DNA from: a bacterium
Lineage (GTDB): Bacteria; Blakebacterota; Blakebacteria; Blakebacterales; Blakebacteraceae
DNA length: 40,846 nt
Assembly: GCA_025774615.1 (NCBI GenBank)
Contig: JALGVQ010000008.1
Span: 1 to 40,846, forward strand
Direction of reading: 5' to 3'
Shown here piece by piece: positions 17,079 to 24,899 of this stretch. The notes under the pieces were generated by a model. It had not been told where the DNA came from and made no database searches. It saw only the letters and a list, made by a program, of their open reading frames with translations. A program made the translations under genes and the position numbers. Each line of letters begins with the position of its first letter. Position 1 is the stretch's first letter.

Positions 17079-17483
17079 CTACACGGTCGCGACCCTGGCG
17101 ACCGAACAGTGGCTGACACCTTTCTGGCTCTGCAGTTGATCTGCCAGCTTCTGGATCGCTCCTGCTGATCCCCTTACCACGATCACCTCGAGACAGTGGT
17201 GATGACTCAGATGCACATGGAGATTGGATACCACGATGTCGAGCGCGTCATGCTGGATATCGACCAGTCTCTCAGAAAGTTCCCGCCTGTGGTGATCATA
17301 GACCAGCACGATCCCGCCGGCCGCCTCACCCCCCTCTTCCCATTCACGCTCCGCGGAGTACCCCCTGATCAGGTCCCGGATCGCCTCTGAGCGGTTCGAA
17401 TAACCTTTCGTCCTGATACGGGTATCGAACTCCTCCAGCAGGTCGTTCTCGATCGAGACACCGAATCTGACCAGATCAGACAT
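17079..17483 (-). CDS. nikR: nickel-responsive transcriptional regulator NikR
   Basis: The 134-residue protein has an N-terminal ribbon-helix-helix (VRFGVSIENDLLEEFD, then GYSNRSEAIRDLIR) and a C-terminal ACT-like nickel-sensing domain. The high-affinity nickel ligands are recognisable: a His in YDHHRRE, the pair HVHLS, and the Cys of HHHCLEV. The ATG at 17483, preceded by GGAG seven bases upstream, is preferred over the one at 17495. Its first eight bases overlap the end of nikO, so it is the last gene of the nickel transporter operon. It probably represses that operon when nickel is sufficient. Confidence 0.92.
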   Translation of the reverse strand: MSDLVRFGVSIENDLLEEFDTRIRTKGYSNRSEAIRDLIRGYSAEREWEEGGEAAGGIVLVYDHHRRELSERLVDIQHDALDIVVSNLHVHLSHHHCLEVIVVRGSAGAIQKLADQLQSQKGVSHCSVARVATV

Positions 17484-18258
17484 CGTTTGCTCCATTCATT
17501 TCACTCAAACTCCTGCATATCTCACAATAGAAATGGAAGTCGAGACCGCATTCCCGCAGAAGTTCCCGCTCGGCGGCGATCTCGGCCACCGGGCCCACCG
17601 CAACGATCGCACCCTCGTTGAGTACCGCGACCCGCTCACAGGCGGCCAGAACCGGAATGATCGACTGAGATACGATGATGACGGTGGCCTCCAGCCCCTT
17701 CACGATCCCGATCAGTTGCTCGACCATCGCCGGATTGAGGTTCGAGAATGGTTCATCGAAGGCAACGATCTCGGGCCGCATCGACAGGACGGTGGCCAGC
17801 GCTACCCGCTTGCGCTCACCGTAGGAGAGGTGATGGGAGGAGAGTTTTTCGAATCCCTCCAGGTTCATCGCTCGAAGCGCTTCCCTGACCCTCGTCGCAG
17901 ATTCTTCACCCCGCAACCCCATATTCAGCGGACCGAACGCGACATCCTCTTCCACGGTAGGATTGAAGAGCTGGTCGTCGGGGTTCTGGAAGACGAGCCC
18001 CACCTTCTGCCGGATCGAAGGGAGGGTCTCTTCCTCGACGACCATGTTCCCGATCTCAACGCTCCCCGACTGACCGCGCAGTATTCCGTTCAGGTGGAGC
18101 AACAGAGTCGATTTCCCTGCTCCTGAGGGCCCTATGATCCCGAAACGCTCACCCCGCCGGATATCCAGATCGATCCCGGTGAGGACATCCCTGCCTTCCT
18201 CGTAGGAAAAACTCAGATCTCTGATCGAAACCGCCACGCTCTCTCCACCCGACATCAC
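17476..18258 (-). CDS. nikO: nickel ECF transporter ATPase (NikO/CbiO-like), H-loop His missing
   Basis: The 260-residue ATPase of the energy-coupling factor transporter has Walker A GPSGAGKST, Q-loop FQNPDDQLF, signature LSYGERKRVALA and Walker B EIVAFDEP. The D-loop reads SNLNP where SGLDP is usual. The switch histidine normally found in a VxxxTHD motif is replaced: the segment reads VIIVSQS with Gln at residue 198. That residue normally positions the nucleotide for hydrolysis, so activity may be reduced. A C-terminal extension of about 40 residues carries Cys and His residues (LDFHFYCEIC) that might bind metal. AAGGAG precedes the start; GTG 18258 and ATG 18255 are both possible. Confidence 0.88.
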   Translation of the reverse strand: MMSGGESVAVSIRDLSFSYEEGRDVLTGIDLDIRRGERFGIIGPSGAGKSTLLLHLNGILRGQSGSVEIGNMVVEEETLPSIRQKVGLVFQNPDDQLFNPTVEEDVAFGPLNMGLRGEESATRVREALRAMNLEGFEKLSSHHLSYGERKRVALATVLSMRPEIVAFDEPFSNLNPAMVEQLIGIVKGLEATVIIVSQSIIPVLAACERVAVLNEGAIVAVGPVAEIAAERELLRECGLDFHFYCEICRSLSEMNGANDV

Positions 18259-18301
18259 TTTACGATCTCCTTTCCAGCATACTCACACCATTCCGACATG
18301 T

Positions 18302-19051
18302 TCACACCATCAGCCTCCCGACCAGGAACATCGCGGGCACGAGTACCATAAAGAGCATATCTCCCCCACCCAGCCGCAGATCACTCGTCAGTGGAAACTC
18401 ACCGGTAAAGCCCCTCGCGCACATGGCGTTGTAAACGGTCTGCGACCGCTCCCAGCTCCTCAGGAAAACAGTCGCCGCCTGGTTCCCGTATGTCCGGAAC
18501 CGCCCCACGCGCAATGAGCCCGGAGTCCGGCTCAGACGGGCCCGCGATGTCCGCATCACCTCATCGGAGAGGATGAAGGCGTACCGGTACATGAAAGCTG
18601 AGAGTACACCGAGCAGTGGCGGCATTCTGAGCGCCCTCATCCCTTCCAGCAGGCGGTGGAATCGTCCGGTGGAAGTGAGCAACGTGAGGAGGATCACGGC
18701 GGCATACGCCTTCAACATGATGGAGATCGCCGCACCGGTTCTTGCGTCTATCACGGCGTTCCGCATTGGAGCCTGGTCGGTTCCACCGGTCAGCATCATC
18801 ATCCCGGCCGCCATCAGCGCGAAGGGTGTGATCACTGCGCATCGTCTGAGGATGTACGCGAAAGGGACGCGGCTGAGCATCACAAGGATGCAGATGAAGG
18901 GATAGAAGAGAAGAAACGGGATCAGATCACCTGGCGGCACCGACACAACGATCAGAAGAGCCAGGGTGAAAGTCACAATCCTTGTCCGGGGATCGAGTCG
19001 ATGGATCAGTGAATCGATATCTCCGTATCTGTCGAGAAAGGTGTGCTGCAT
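18302..19051 (-). CDS. nikQ: nickel ECF transporter transmembrane subunit
   Basis: This 249-residue, multi-helix protein is the T-component (CbiQ/NikQ family) coupling the ATPase to the substrate-binding NikM. The N-terminal DPRTRIVTF motif and the coupling-helix motif ARGFTGE near residue 218 are both present, with SWERSQTVYNAM before it. It ends 43 bp before nikO and starts 14 bp after nikL. Confidence 0.88.
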   Translation of the reverse strand: MQHTFLDRYGDIDSLIHRLDPRTRIVTFTLALLIVVSVPPGDLIPFLLFYPFICILVMLSRVPFAYILRRCAVITPFALMAAGMMMLTGGTDQAPMRNAVIDARTGAAISIMLKAYAAVILLTLLTSTGRFHRLLEGMRALRMPPLLGVLSAFMYRYAFILSDEVMRTSRARLSRTPGSLRVGRFRTYGNQAATVFLRSWERSQTVYNAMCARGFTGEFPLTSDLRLGGGDMLFMVLVPAMFLVGRLMV

Positions 19052-19065
19052 CCGTCACTCTGCCA

Positions 19066-19512
19066 TCAGTCTTTTCGCCTGAGAGTGATGACCACCACTA
19101 TCACGACCAGACAGGCCAGAGCGACGATGCCCACGGTCGGTAGAACACCTTTATTCTCCGGTTGTGGAACAATGATCGATACCTGGTCCCTGAAATCGGG
19201 AGGGAGGGAGAACACGCTCTCTTTCCGATGCCCCATCCCGTCATCCACCACGAACCGCCACTCCCCCGCCCTGTCGGGCACGAAGGCAAACAGTCCGTTC
19301 GTGTCGGTCTCCCCGCTTTGCCATGTCTCCTCGCTCTCGTCGGGAGCGAAAATATCCACCGACACACCGGCGGCCGGCACCCCCCCCGAATAGACACACG
19401 TTCCGATGAGCGCAGGGGCATTCCACGCTATCTCGACCTCGATCCCGTGCCGGGGAGCCGAAGCAACAAGAAACAGGACCGTAACACAGAACAACGGCCA
19501 TCTGGTCATCAT
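19066..19512 (-). CDS. nikL: nickel transporter accessory protein NikL-like
   Basis: The 148-residue protein has an N-terminal signal or anchor, a periplasmic Ig-like/carboxypeptidase-regulatory fold (GVPAAGVSVDIFAPD, DTNGLFAFVPDRAGEWRFVVDDGMGH) and a C-terminal helix before RRKD. This layout is known for the NikL/CbiL component that stabilises NikM. Its ATG overlaps the stop of nikM by four bases (ATGA). Family assignment rests on fold features and position rather than strong motifs. Confidence 0.72.
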   Translation of the reverse strand: MMTRWPLFCVTVLFLVASAPRHGIEVEIAWNAPALIGTCVYSGGVPAAGVSVDIFAPDESEETWQSGETDTNGLFAFVPDRAGEWRFVVDDGMGHRKESVFSLPPDFRDQVSIIVPQPENKGVLPTVGIVALACLVVIVVVITLRRKD

Positions 19513-20090
19513 CGTGCCTCCAGGAGTTCAGGTTTCACCTTCTGAAAGTAATTCACGATGCTCAGACAGAGTCCCCCCTCGATCACGGCGACGATCGCGT
19601 AGATGGAGAGGATGAAGAATGCGCCCCGTCCGTAACCGGTTATCTCGAACTCCAGCGCCATAAGAAACGCGGGCAACATGATGCCCAGGAATCCGGCTGT
19701 GAAAGCTCTGACACCCGTCGGAACGCGAGGCATACGCCATGCCCCCCACGCCAGCAGCGCACCTGCTCCCATATTGATCGAGTTGAGTCCGAGTGTGATC
19801 AGTCCCCCATGCTGGAGGATCAGCGACTGGAACAGAAGAGCCGTGAGAATGACAGGGAAGGCCCTGATACCGAGCAGGATACCCGCTATGCCGATGAGGC
19901 CGAGGTGGACCGAAGTTCCCGCCAGGGGGAAATGAATGAGTGATACAGCGAAAAGCGCCGCTCCGACGAATCCCATGCGGGGGATATCGTCAGGCCTCGT
20001 GCGACGACCAAAGGCATAGAGCGCTCCGACTGAAACTACATCGGCGACGACACAGATTTCGGTGGCGATGATGCCATCCGCGATATGCAC
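19509..20090 (-). CDS. nikM: nickel ECF transporter substrate-specific subunit
   Basis: The GTG at 20090 is chosen because AGGAGG lies nine bases upstream and because CbiM/NikM proteins must begin M-H-x-A/P-D-G; the product then begins MHIADGII. His2 is part of the metal site in this family, so a longer start at 20150 would bury it. The protein has 193 residues in six or more helices. A second conserved His cluster (HFPLAGTSVHLGL) completes the metal site. The co-encoded NikR favours nickel over cobalt. It heads the operon nikM-nikL-nikQ-nikO-nikR. Confidence 0.9.
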   Translation of the reverse strand: MHIADGIIATEICVVADVVSVGALYAFGRRTRPDDIPRMGFVGAALFAVSLIHFPLAGTSVHLGLIGIAGILLGIRAFPVILTALLFQSLILQHGGLITLGLNSINMGAGALLAWGAWRMPRVPTGVRAFTAGFLGIMLPAFLMALEFEITGYGRGAFFILSIYAIVAVIEGGLCLSIVNYFQKVKPELLEAR

Positions 20091-20153
20091 CTGCTGGATC
20101 CTCCTGATCTCGCGGGTCGACCTTCTGGACCAGGAGAGAGAATAGTGCAATAA

Positions 20154-20182
20154 CGTGCTACGTCTATAAAATTCGTGTTACG
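20154..20182 (-). promoter_or_regulatory. direct repeats upstream of nikM, possible operator
   Basis: On the minus strand CGTAACACG and CGTAGCACG occur 20 bp apart around an AT-rich AATTTTATAGA segment, 64 bp before the nikM start. The GTAACAC half resembles half-sites described for some NikR regulators, but those are inverted rather than direct, so the assignment is weak. The repeat also covers the stop codon of the upstream gene. Confidence 0.3.
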
Positions 20183-22022
20183 GTATGCCTCCGAGCAGTC
20201 CGCTTCCGATCGCCTGCTGAAGCGATGTCGGCTCCGGCAGATCTTCGATCACGTATGCCTGCCGGTTCCCCATGCCGAGGGCAAAGGTGATCTCCTCCTC
20301 GGTGAGCATGCGCCGAATCCTCAGGGTGATGATGTCATCGGGTCTGGATACAGCGACGATATCCTGAAGATTGCCTACCAGAAAGGAACCGTTCACGGCC
20401 AGGATACGATCACCCGGGCGCAGGCCGACACGGGCTGCCGGCGAGTGATCCTCGATTGCCGTTACCACAAGCGATTGCGAACCTTCCGCTTCGGTGCGGA
20501 ATCCGGTGGCGGCCACTTCCTCTACCACCATCCGGAGATCCCAGCCGGCCAGAGCCAGTATCCTCTCGAAGGGGAGTTCTTCGGTTCCGTTCACATATCG
20601 CTCCAGGATCGGATCGAAGTTCGATTCGACCAGGGCTCCAGCGGTCTGCACGATCGCCTTCGATCCCTCGTACTCCCTGCCCCCTCCCCCGTACCAGCGC
20701 GTCAAAAATGCCATGAGATCATCGAGTGACTGTCTGTTCTCGGTTGCGCCGCGCATCTCCAGATCGAGGTAGAGAGAGAGAAGAAATCCCTTGTTGCGAT
20801 GATTGACGCTTCTGGCTGGCGAGCGATACCAGTCACCATCACGGTACCACACCTCCTCGGAGGCGCGGGCGAGGGACTGAGAAGTCCGGGCCGGAGTGTT
20901 CTGCAGTTGAGTGATCTCGGAGGCGATCCGCGCGAGGAAATCCCCGGAGGGCTTGAGTCCCGTACGGATCATAAGCAGTTCGGCGTAGTACGCGGCCGCG
21001 CCGTCAAGGAACCAGAGGCTCTCGTCAACAGGCGGCGTGGTGAAGTCGATCTCCCCATCCAGATCCGGCTTGATCATGCCGCCCAGCCAGGAGTGCAGGA
21101 AGGCTTCTATTGAAGCCTGCAGGATCGATTCCACGCCTGTATCACGGGAGTGCAGTCCCCAGTGAATGGCAGCCGAAGATGGATATCCGACCGCCTCGTT
21201 CACAATGGCTTCGCTGAAGTGAACCGTAAAGAGGTAGGAATCGCTGGGGCGGATACCGAACAATTCGATACACTTTTTAACGAGCCGTTCCAGTCCCTGC
21301 TGATATCCACGTACGTTGAATCCGGGAAGCGCCCCATCGAGGACGACTCTGACATTCATCTCATCGGCCGTGAAGAACAGTTCCTGGAAGTGGGAGGCGA
21401 GGATGGGGGACTGGACCAGCTGTATCCAGGAATCGGCGCGGAATACCGCCGGATCGAAGGTTGGCTCAAGCGAAGAGGTTACGCTCCAACCGGGCGGCAT
21501 CTCCAGACCAACCGTGACCGGCATATCCATCAGATCGGGCAGGTACATGAGTACCGCAGCCGGATTGATGAAGGCGTGGGAGCCATCAAGCTGAGCTGCA
21601 TACGGTGTGGGTTCATTTGCATAAACGGTGTAGCGGATGAACGCCTCTGCCACATCCTGTGTTGAGATCAGCCACTCACCCAGCGCCGGCTGGCTCACAT
21701 CGAGGACTTCACCCTCATCACTTTCGGCCGAGATCTGCATGATATATCGGCCGAAGTGGCGAACCCGGTGGCGCATGGTCCAGGAGGGCATCACGAGTCG
21801 AACGTCACGACGATTCAGACCGGTCAACCTCACGGTCACTTCCATCAGATGAGAGTCGCTCTGAGTGAGATCTACATCATAGATGATATCGATCGGTCCA
21901 GCCTGCATCGGCAGTATCGCGCCCTCGGATGGGGCCATAACTGGATTCTGTGACCATGCTGGTTGCGCGAGCGCGACCAGCAGGAGCAGGGCAGATCCGC
22001 TTATTCGTATTCGGCGATTCAT
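20178..22022 (-). CDS. exported M61-like peptidase homologue with PDZ domain, zinc site degenerate
   Basis: The 614-residue protein has a signal peptide ending QPAWSQ, an N-terminal beta-domain, a helical M61-like central region and a C-terminal PDZ domain near residues 500-585 (SPAARVGLRPGDRILAVNG). In M61 peptidases the zinc motif reads HExxHxW. Here it is EAFLHSW with only His310 and the Trp kept; the first His and the catalytic Glu are replaced by Glu306 and Ala307. The downstream aromatic LWFLDGAAAYYAELL, the region of the third ligand, is partly retained. It is probably non-catalytic, perhaps a chaperone or binding protein. Confidence 0.72.
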   Translation of the reverse strand: MNRRIRISGSALLLLVALAQPAWSQNPVMAPSEGAILPMQAGPIDIIYDVDLTQSDSHLMEVTVRLTGLNRRDVRLVMPSWTMRHRVRHFGRYIMQISAESDEGEVLDVSQPALGEWLISTQDVAEAFIRYTVYANEPTPYAAQLDGSHAFINPAAVLMYLPDLMDMPVTVGLEMPPGWSVTSSLEPTFDPAVFRADSWIQLVQSPILASHFQELFFTADEMNVRVVLDGALPGFNVRGYQQGLERLVKKCIELFGIRPSDSYLFTVHFSEAIVNEAVGYPSSAAIHWGLHSRDTGVESILQASIEAFLHSWLGGMIKPDLDGEIDFTTPPVDESLWFLDGAAAYYAELLMIRTGLKPSGDFLARIASEITQLQNTPARTSQSLARASEEVWYRDGDWYRSPARSVNHRNKGFLLSLYLDLEMRGATENRQSLDDLMAFLTRWYGGGGREYEGSKAIVQTAGALVESNFDPILERYVNGTEELPFERILALAGWDLRMVVEEVAATGFRTEAEGSQSLVVTAIEDHSPAARVGLRPGDRILAVNGSFLVGNLQDIVAVSRPDDIITLRIRRMLTEEEITFALGMGNRQAYVIEDLPEPTSLQQAIGSGLLGGIP

Positions 22023-22298
22023 CGACCTGTGATTGTAGATGTGGTATCGGGAAGGAACAAGGTACCTTCATACAACAACGCCGGCCCGCGTTATGCAGAC
22101 CGGCGTCGTTCTCATAACGAAGACTGATCCCGCGGTCAGGGAGTGAAGGAGAGATCGCGAGCGGTGAGTAATTTTAATTCTCACCGGGGGTCGTCTTCTC
22201 CTCACTGACGCAGTCTGCAGAAACCCTGTTTACATCCCCCCCTTATATTTCCTCCTGCTCTCTGATACATCCGGCAACCGGGTTGGTTCCTCCGGTCG
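22023..22298 (-). other. leader and intergenic region of the M61-like gene with competing hairpins
   Basis: This 276-bp gap separates the second WYL regulator from the M61-like gene. It holds a stem of arms 22074-22084 and 22100-22110 (10 of 11 pairs). A second perfect 7-bp stem, 22089-22095 with 22113-22119, overlaps it, so both cannot form at once. Further up, CGGTGAG and CTCACCG flank an AT-rich loop near 22163-22188. No T-tract follows any of them. I see no coding sequence here. Confidence 0.4.
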
Positions 22299-23264
22299 TT
22301 ATTCTTTGTACGATTCCGCCATCCCGGCCAGCAGTTCGACGAGTGAGTGCCGGAACTGAAGCGGTTCGATGATCTCGGCGGCTTCCCCATATGACAGCAC
22401 ACGCTGCAGAAGCCACCGTGGACTGGAAGTATGGTAGGAGAGTATGACCGATCCATCCTTCCCCACACGCCCCCTGCCCTCTTCTTCAACGACCAGCCGG
22501 GCAGCGGGTGGAAGATAGCGGATAACGATTTTTTCTTCCGACTCTGTCTCGACATAGACTCCATGTACGAAATGATCCTCGAGCCGGAAATCGTCGGGTA
22601 CCTCGAAATGCTCACCACCCAGTTCCGCCGATCGTACGTGATCGACCCGGAAGGTGCGAATACCGTCGGCACGTTCACAAAATCCCACCACATACCATTG
22701 CCCGTCACTATTCACCATCTTGTATGGAGCGATCATCCGTTCGGAGATCGCTTTCCTCTGTTCGGTGAAATAGCGGATATGCACTTTTCTGGTTTCGTGC
22801 ACACCCCGTTCGAAGGTGCTGAATATCTCTGCCGACAGCGCCGGCGACGAATCGACGCCGATCTTCCCCTTGAAGGCATCCGCCCACATGTCCTTGCCAT
22901 CCTGGACACCGGTAATGGTCCTGTGGGCACGTGCCAACGCTTTCGTTTCCTTTGCGTCGGTGTGTTCGAGCATCAGTGAGACCGCTGTCCGGAGGGCCAT
23001 CAGTTCACCGGGGGTGAAGGAGAGCGGACGTTTGAAGTGTTCTCCCGCCCAGATATGGACTCTGTCCTCTTCGATATAGGCATCCATGACTTCAGCCGAC
23101 CCGAAGGGCCCGTAACTGCAGTTCGAAAGAGCCTGCAGATCGCGCAGAAGTTCCGCCGGACGGATCTGAAATTCTTCCGAGAGTTCCACCAGAGACACAT
23201 CCTGGTGCTGCAGCAGGTAGGGTATCATGCCCAGGATGCGGTTCAGACGGTCGGCACTCGACAT
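22299..23264 (-). CDS. WYL-domain transcriptional regulator, PafC-like
   Basis: The ATG at 23264 shares its A with the stop of the upstream WYL gene (TGATG) and has AGGAGGTG eight bases before it; in-frame sequence further upstream lies within that gene. The 321-residue protein has an N-terminal winged-helix-like segment (LSEEFQIRPAELLRDLQAL), a WYL domain (VHIRYFTEQRKAISERMIAPYKMVNSDGQWYVVGFCE) and a WCX C-terminal extension (SSPRWLLQRVLSYGEAAEIIEP). The pairing of two WYL proteins in tandem resembles the DNA-damage regulators PafB and PafC, which sense single-stranded DNA. That role is inferred from order and domains only. Confidence 0.8.
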   Translation of the reverse strand: MSSADRLNRILGMIPYLLQHQDVSLVELSEEFQIRPAELLRDLQALSNCSYGPFGSAEVMDAYIEEDRVHIWAGEHFKRPLSFTPGELMALRTAVSLMLEHTDAKETKALARAHRTITGVQDGKDMWADAFKGKIGVDSSPALSAEIFSTFERGVHETRKVHIRYFTEQRKAISERMIAPYKMVNSDGQWYVVGFCERADGIRTFRVDHVRSAELGGEHFEVPDDFRLEDHFVHGVYVETESEEKIVIRYLPPAARLVVEEEGRGRVGKDGSVILSYHTSSPRWLLQRVLSYGEAAEIIEPLQFRHSLVELLAGMAESYKE

Positions 23265-24301
23265 CAGCTGGTCACCTCCTCTCTGGGGGCATGACGATCG
23301 ATCACCCTGTTGATAAGGGCACGCATCTCCCTGCGGAGTCTGCGGGGCGACAGGATCTCGACGTCCCCCTGCTGTGAAAGGACCCACCGGCAGAACGCGG
23401 CGTCATCCCGCACCTTCATGATCACGACATTCCGGCGCTTCGACGGGAAGGTCACATCGTCACGATCCGACCATCGCGCTCTTGCCTGCTGGTACTGCGC
23501 ACCCGGCATCTTCACTTCGACGTTCGTGGGCCGCGCATTCGAGTAATCCCATGTCTCCTGCCCCATGTAATCCTTCAGGGAGAAGTCGTTCGGGATCGTG
23601 TAGTCGGGCGTATCCAGATCGTTCCGGTTCATCTGGAGTGACTTGATCCGTTCAAGACGGAATTGCCGCAATTCTTTGCGGAGACAGCACCATGCCACCA
23701 TGTACCAGCGGCCCCGCCGCTGAACAAGAGCATACGGGTGGACTTCCCGGTCGCTCACCGAATCGCTGTGCAGGCTGTAGTAGGTCATCTTGAGGCGTTT
23801 TTTGAACATGAGGGCATCCGCTACCGTCTCCAGTTCGGGAGAGGAGTAGTGCCCCGAGTAGAAGAATGCCAGCGAACCGTCCGCCTCCTCGCCGCAGGGT
23901 GAGTCGAAGACCAGTTTCCGCAGAACCGATTTCGCCTCGCGGGCCATGCTGAAGCCCTTCATCTCAGCCAGACGCCTGACCGCGACCACAAGGGCCCAGA
24001 TCTCCTCATCGGTGAAGGAGAACCTCGGCAGGTAGAACCGGGAGCGGTCGAGCCGATACCCCATCAGGACCTCACTGTCGATGGGAACGGTGTCGATCGG
24101 CACTCCCTGGTCGCGCAGTTCCTCCTTGTCCCGTTCGAACTTGCGCAGGATCGACTTCTCATCTACTCCCCCGACCGGCTGATATCCGGGCACCTTCTGC
24201 CGGATCTCATCCCACGTCACGGGAAAGCGATGGTTCAACAGGTAAGCGATGAGGTTGAGCTGCCTCAGATCCTTGTTGGTTTTTTCGGTCATCTCCATCA
24301 T
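23264..24301 (-). CDS. WYL-domain transcriptional regulator, PafB-like
   Basis: The 345-residue protein has an N-terminal winged helix (LRQLNLIAYLLNHRFPVTWDEIRQKV, then ERDKEELRDQGVPI), a WYL domain with PYALVQRRGRWYMVAWC and RLERI, and a C-terminal WCX-like extension ending CRWVLSQQGDVEILSP. The ATG at 24301 overlaps the TGA of the DUF2007 gene (ATGA), and its stop overlaps the next WYL gene. Tandem WYL genes usually form a heterodimer. The DNA target is unknown; a palindrome search upstream of the operon gave nothing clear. Confidence 0.82.
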   Translation of the reverse strand: MMEMTEKTNKDLRQLNLIAYLLNHRFPVTWDEIRQKVPGYQPVGGVDEKSILRKFERDKEELRDQGVPIDTVPIDSEVLMGYRLDRSRFYLPRFSFTDEEIWALVVAVRRLAEMKGFSMAREAKSVLRKLVFDSPCGEEADGSLAFFYSGHYSSPELETVADALMFKKRLKMTYYSLHSDSVSDREVHPYALVQRRGRWYMVAWCCLRKELRQFRLERIKSLQMNRNDLDTPDYTIPNDFSLKDYMGQETWDYSNARPTNVEVKMPGAQYQQARARWSDRDDVTFPSKRRNVVIMKVRDDAAFCRWVLSQQGDVEILSPRRLRREMRALINRVIDRHAPREEVTS

Positions 24302-24579
24302 ATCGAACTGCCATCCTGCCCGTCCGCATCATCCCCGGGAGGGTCCAGAAAATCCCAGACCTTCTGAAGGAGCTGAATTGCCCGGTCCCGATCGGCTTCC
24401 GGAACGAAAATCGCTTCCGGTTCGATCCCTGATCCGACCACCTCATTAAATTCCTCGGCCGGAATCAACACGCGAATCCCCTCCTCTGATAGAACTTTTC
24501 GGATGAGCGATGATTCAAGCGTATTTCGCGCGGTGTAGATCTTTGTCAGACTGCCTTTGGCGTCACCGGTATGTGACAT
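24298..24579 (-). CDS. DUF2007-family small protein
   Basis: The protein has about 93 residues from the ATG at 24579, which has GGAG seven bases upstream; the ATG at 24600 has no ribosome site. It matches the DUF2007 pattern: LTKIYTARNTLESSLIRKVLSEEGI, then a hydrophobic IFVPEADRDRAIQLLQ segment and an acidic tail. These ferredoxin-like domains are described as putative signal-transducing proteins related to PII, without an established ligand. It leads the operon with the WYL pair. Confidence 0.7.
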   Translation of the reverse strand: MSHTGDAKGSLTKIYTARNTLESSLIRKVLSEEGIRVLIPAEEFNEVVGSGIEPEAIFVPEADRDRAIQLLQKVWDFLDPPGDDADGQDGSSI

Positions 24580-24695
24580 CACCGCTCTCCGATCGATCAT
24601 CTGGAACTATGGTGTGCAGATTACGTTAGCGAGCACTCCCCCTCAAGCCGATTATCCTTCCTTCCGTACCCCTCCTGATCTAGTCTTTTGCGATT

Positions 24696-24869
24696 ATGTA
24701 CGAATGTCTCTATTGCAGCTTCTGTTACGATCCCCGGGAGGGGGCCGCTCAGCAGGGGATCAGTGCGGGAACAGCGTTCGATGACCTGCCTGATGACTTC
24801 ATCTGCCCCTCCTGCGAAGGACCTCGTGACGGGTTCAGCCCCGTTTCCCCGGGGAGATCAGGCCCCTGA
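24696..24869 (+). CDS. rubredoxin
   Basis: A 57-residue frame begins MYECLYCSFCYDPREG and continues GISAGTAFDDLPDDFICPSCEG. The four iron ligands Cys4, Cys7, Cys37 and Cys40 have the rubredoxin spacing, and the GTxFxDLPDDxxCPxC core is diagnostic. The usual Gly-Tyr after the second Cys is Ser-Phe, and an extra Cys10 stands where Tyr or Val is usual. No Shine-Dalgarno sequence precedes the ATG, although a TAGTCT element lies nine bases before it, so a leaderless mRNA is possible. A one-electron carrier, it is followed after 30 bp by a membrane protein and diverges from the DUF2007 gene. Confidence 0.88.
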   Translation: MYECLYCSFCYDPREGAAQQGISAGTAFDDLPDDFICPSCEGPRDGFSPVSPGRSGP

Positions 24870-24899
24870 CAGAACATATCGATCGAGGAGGAGACTTCA

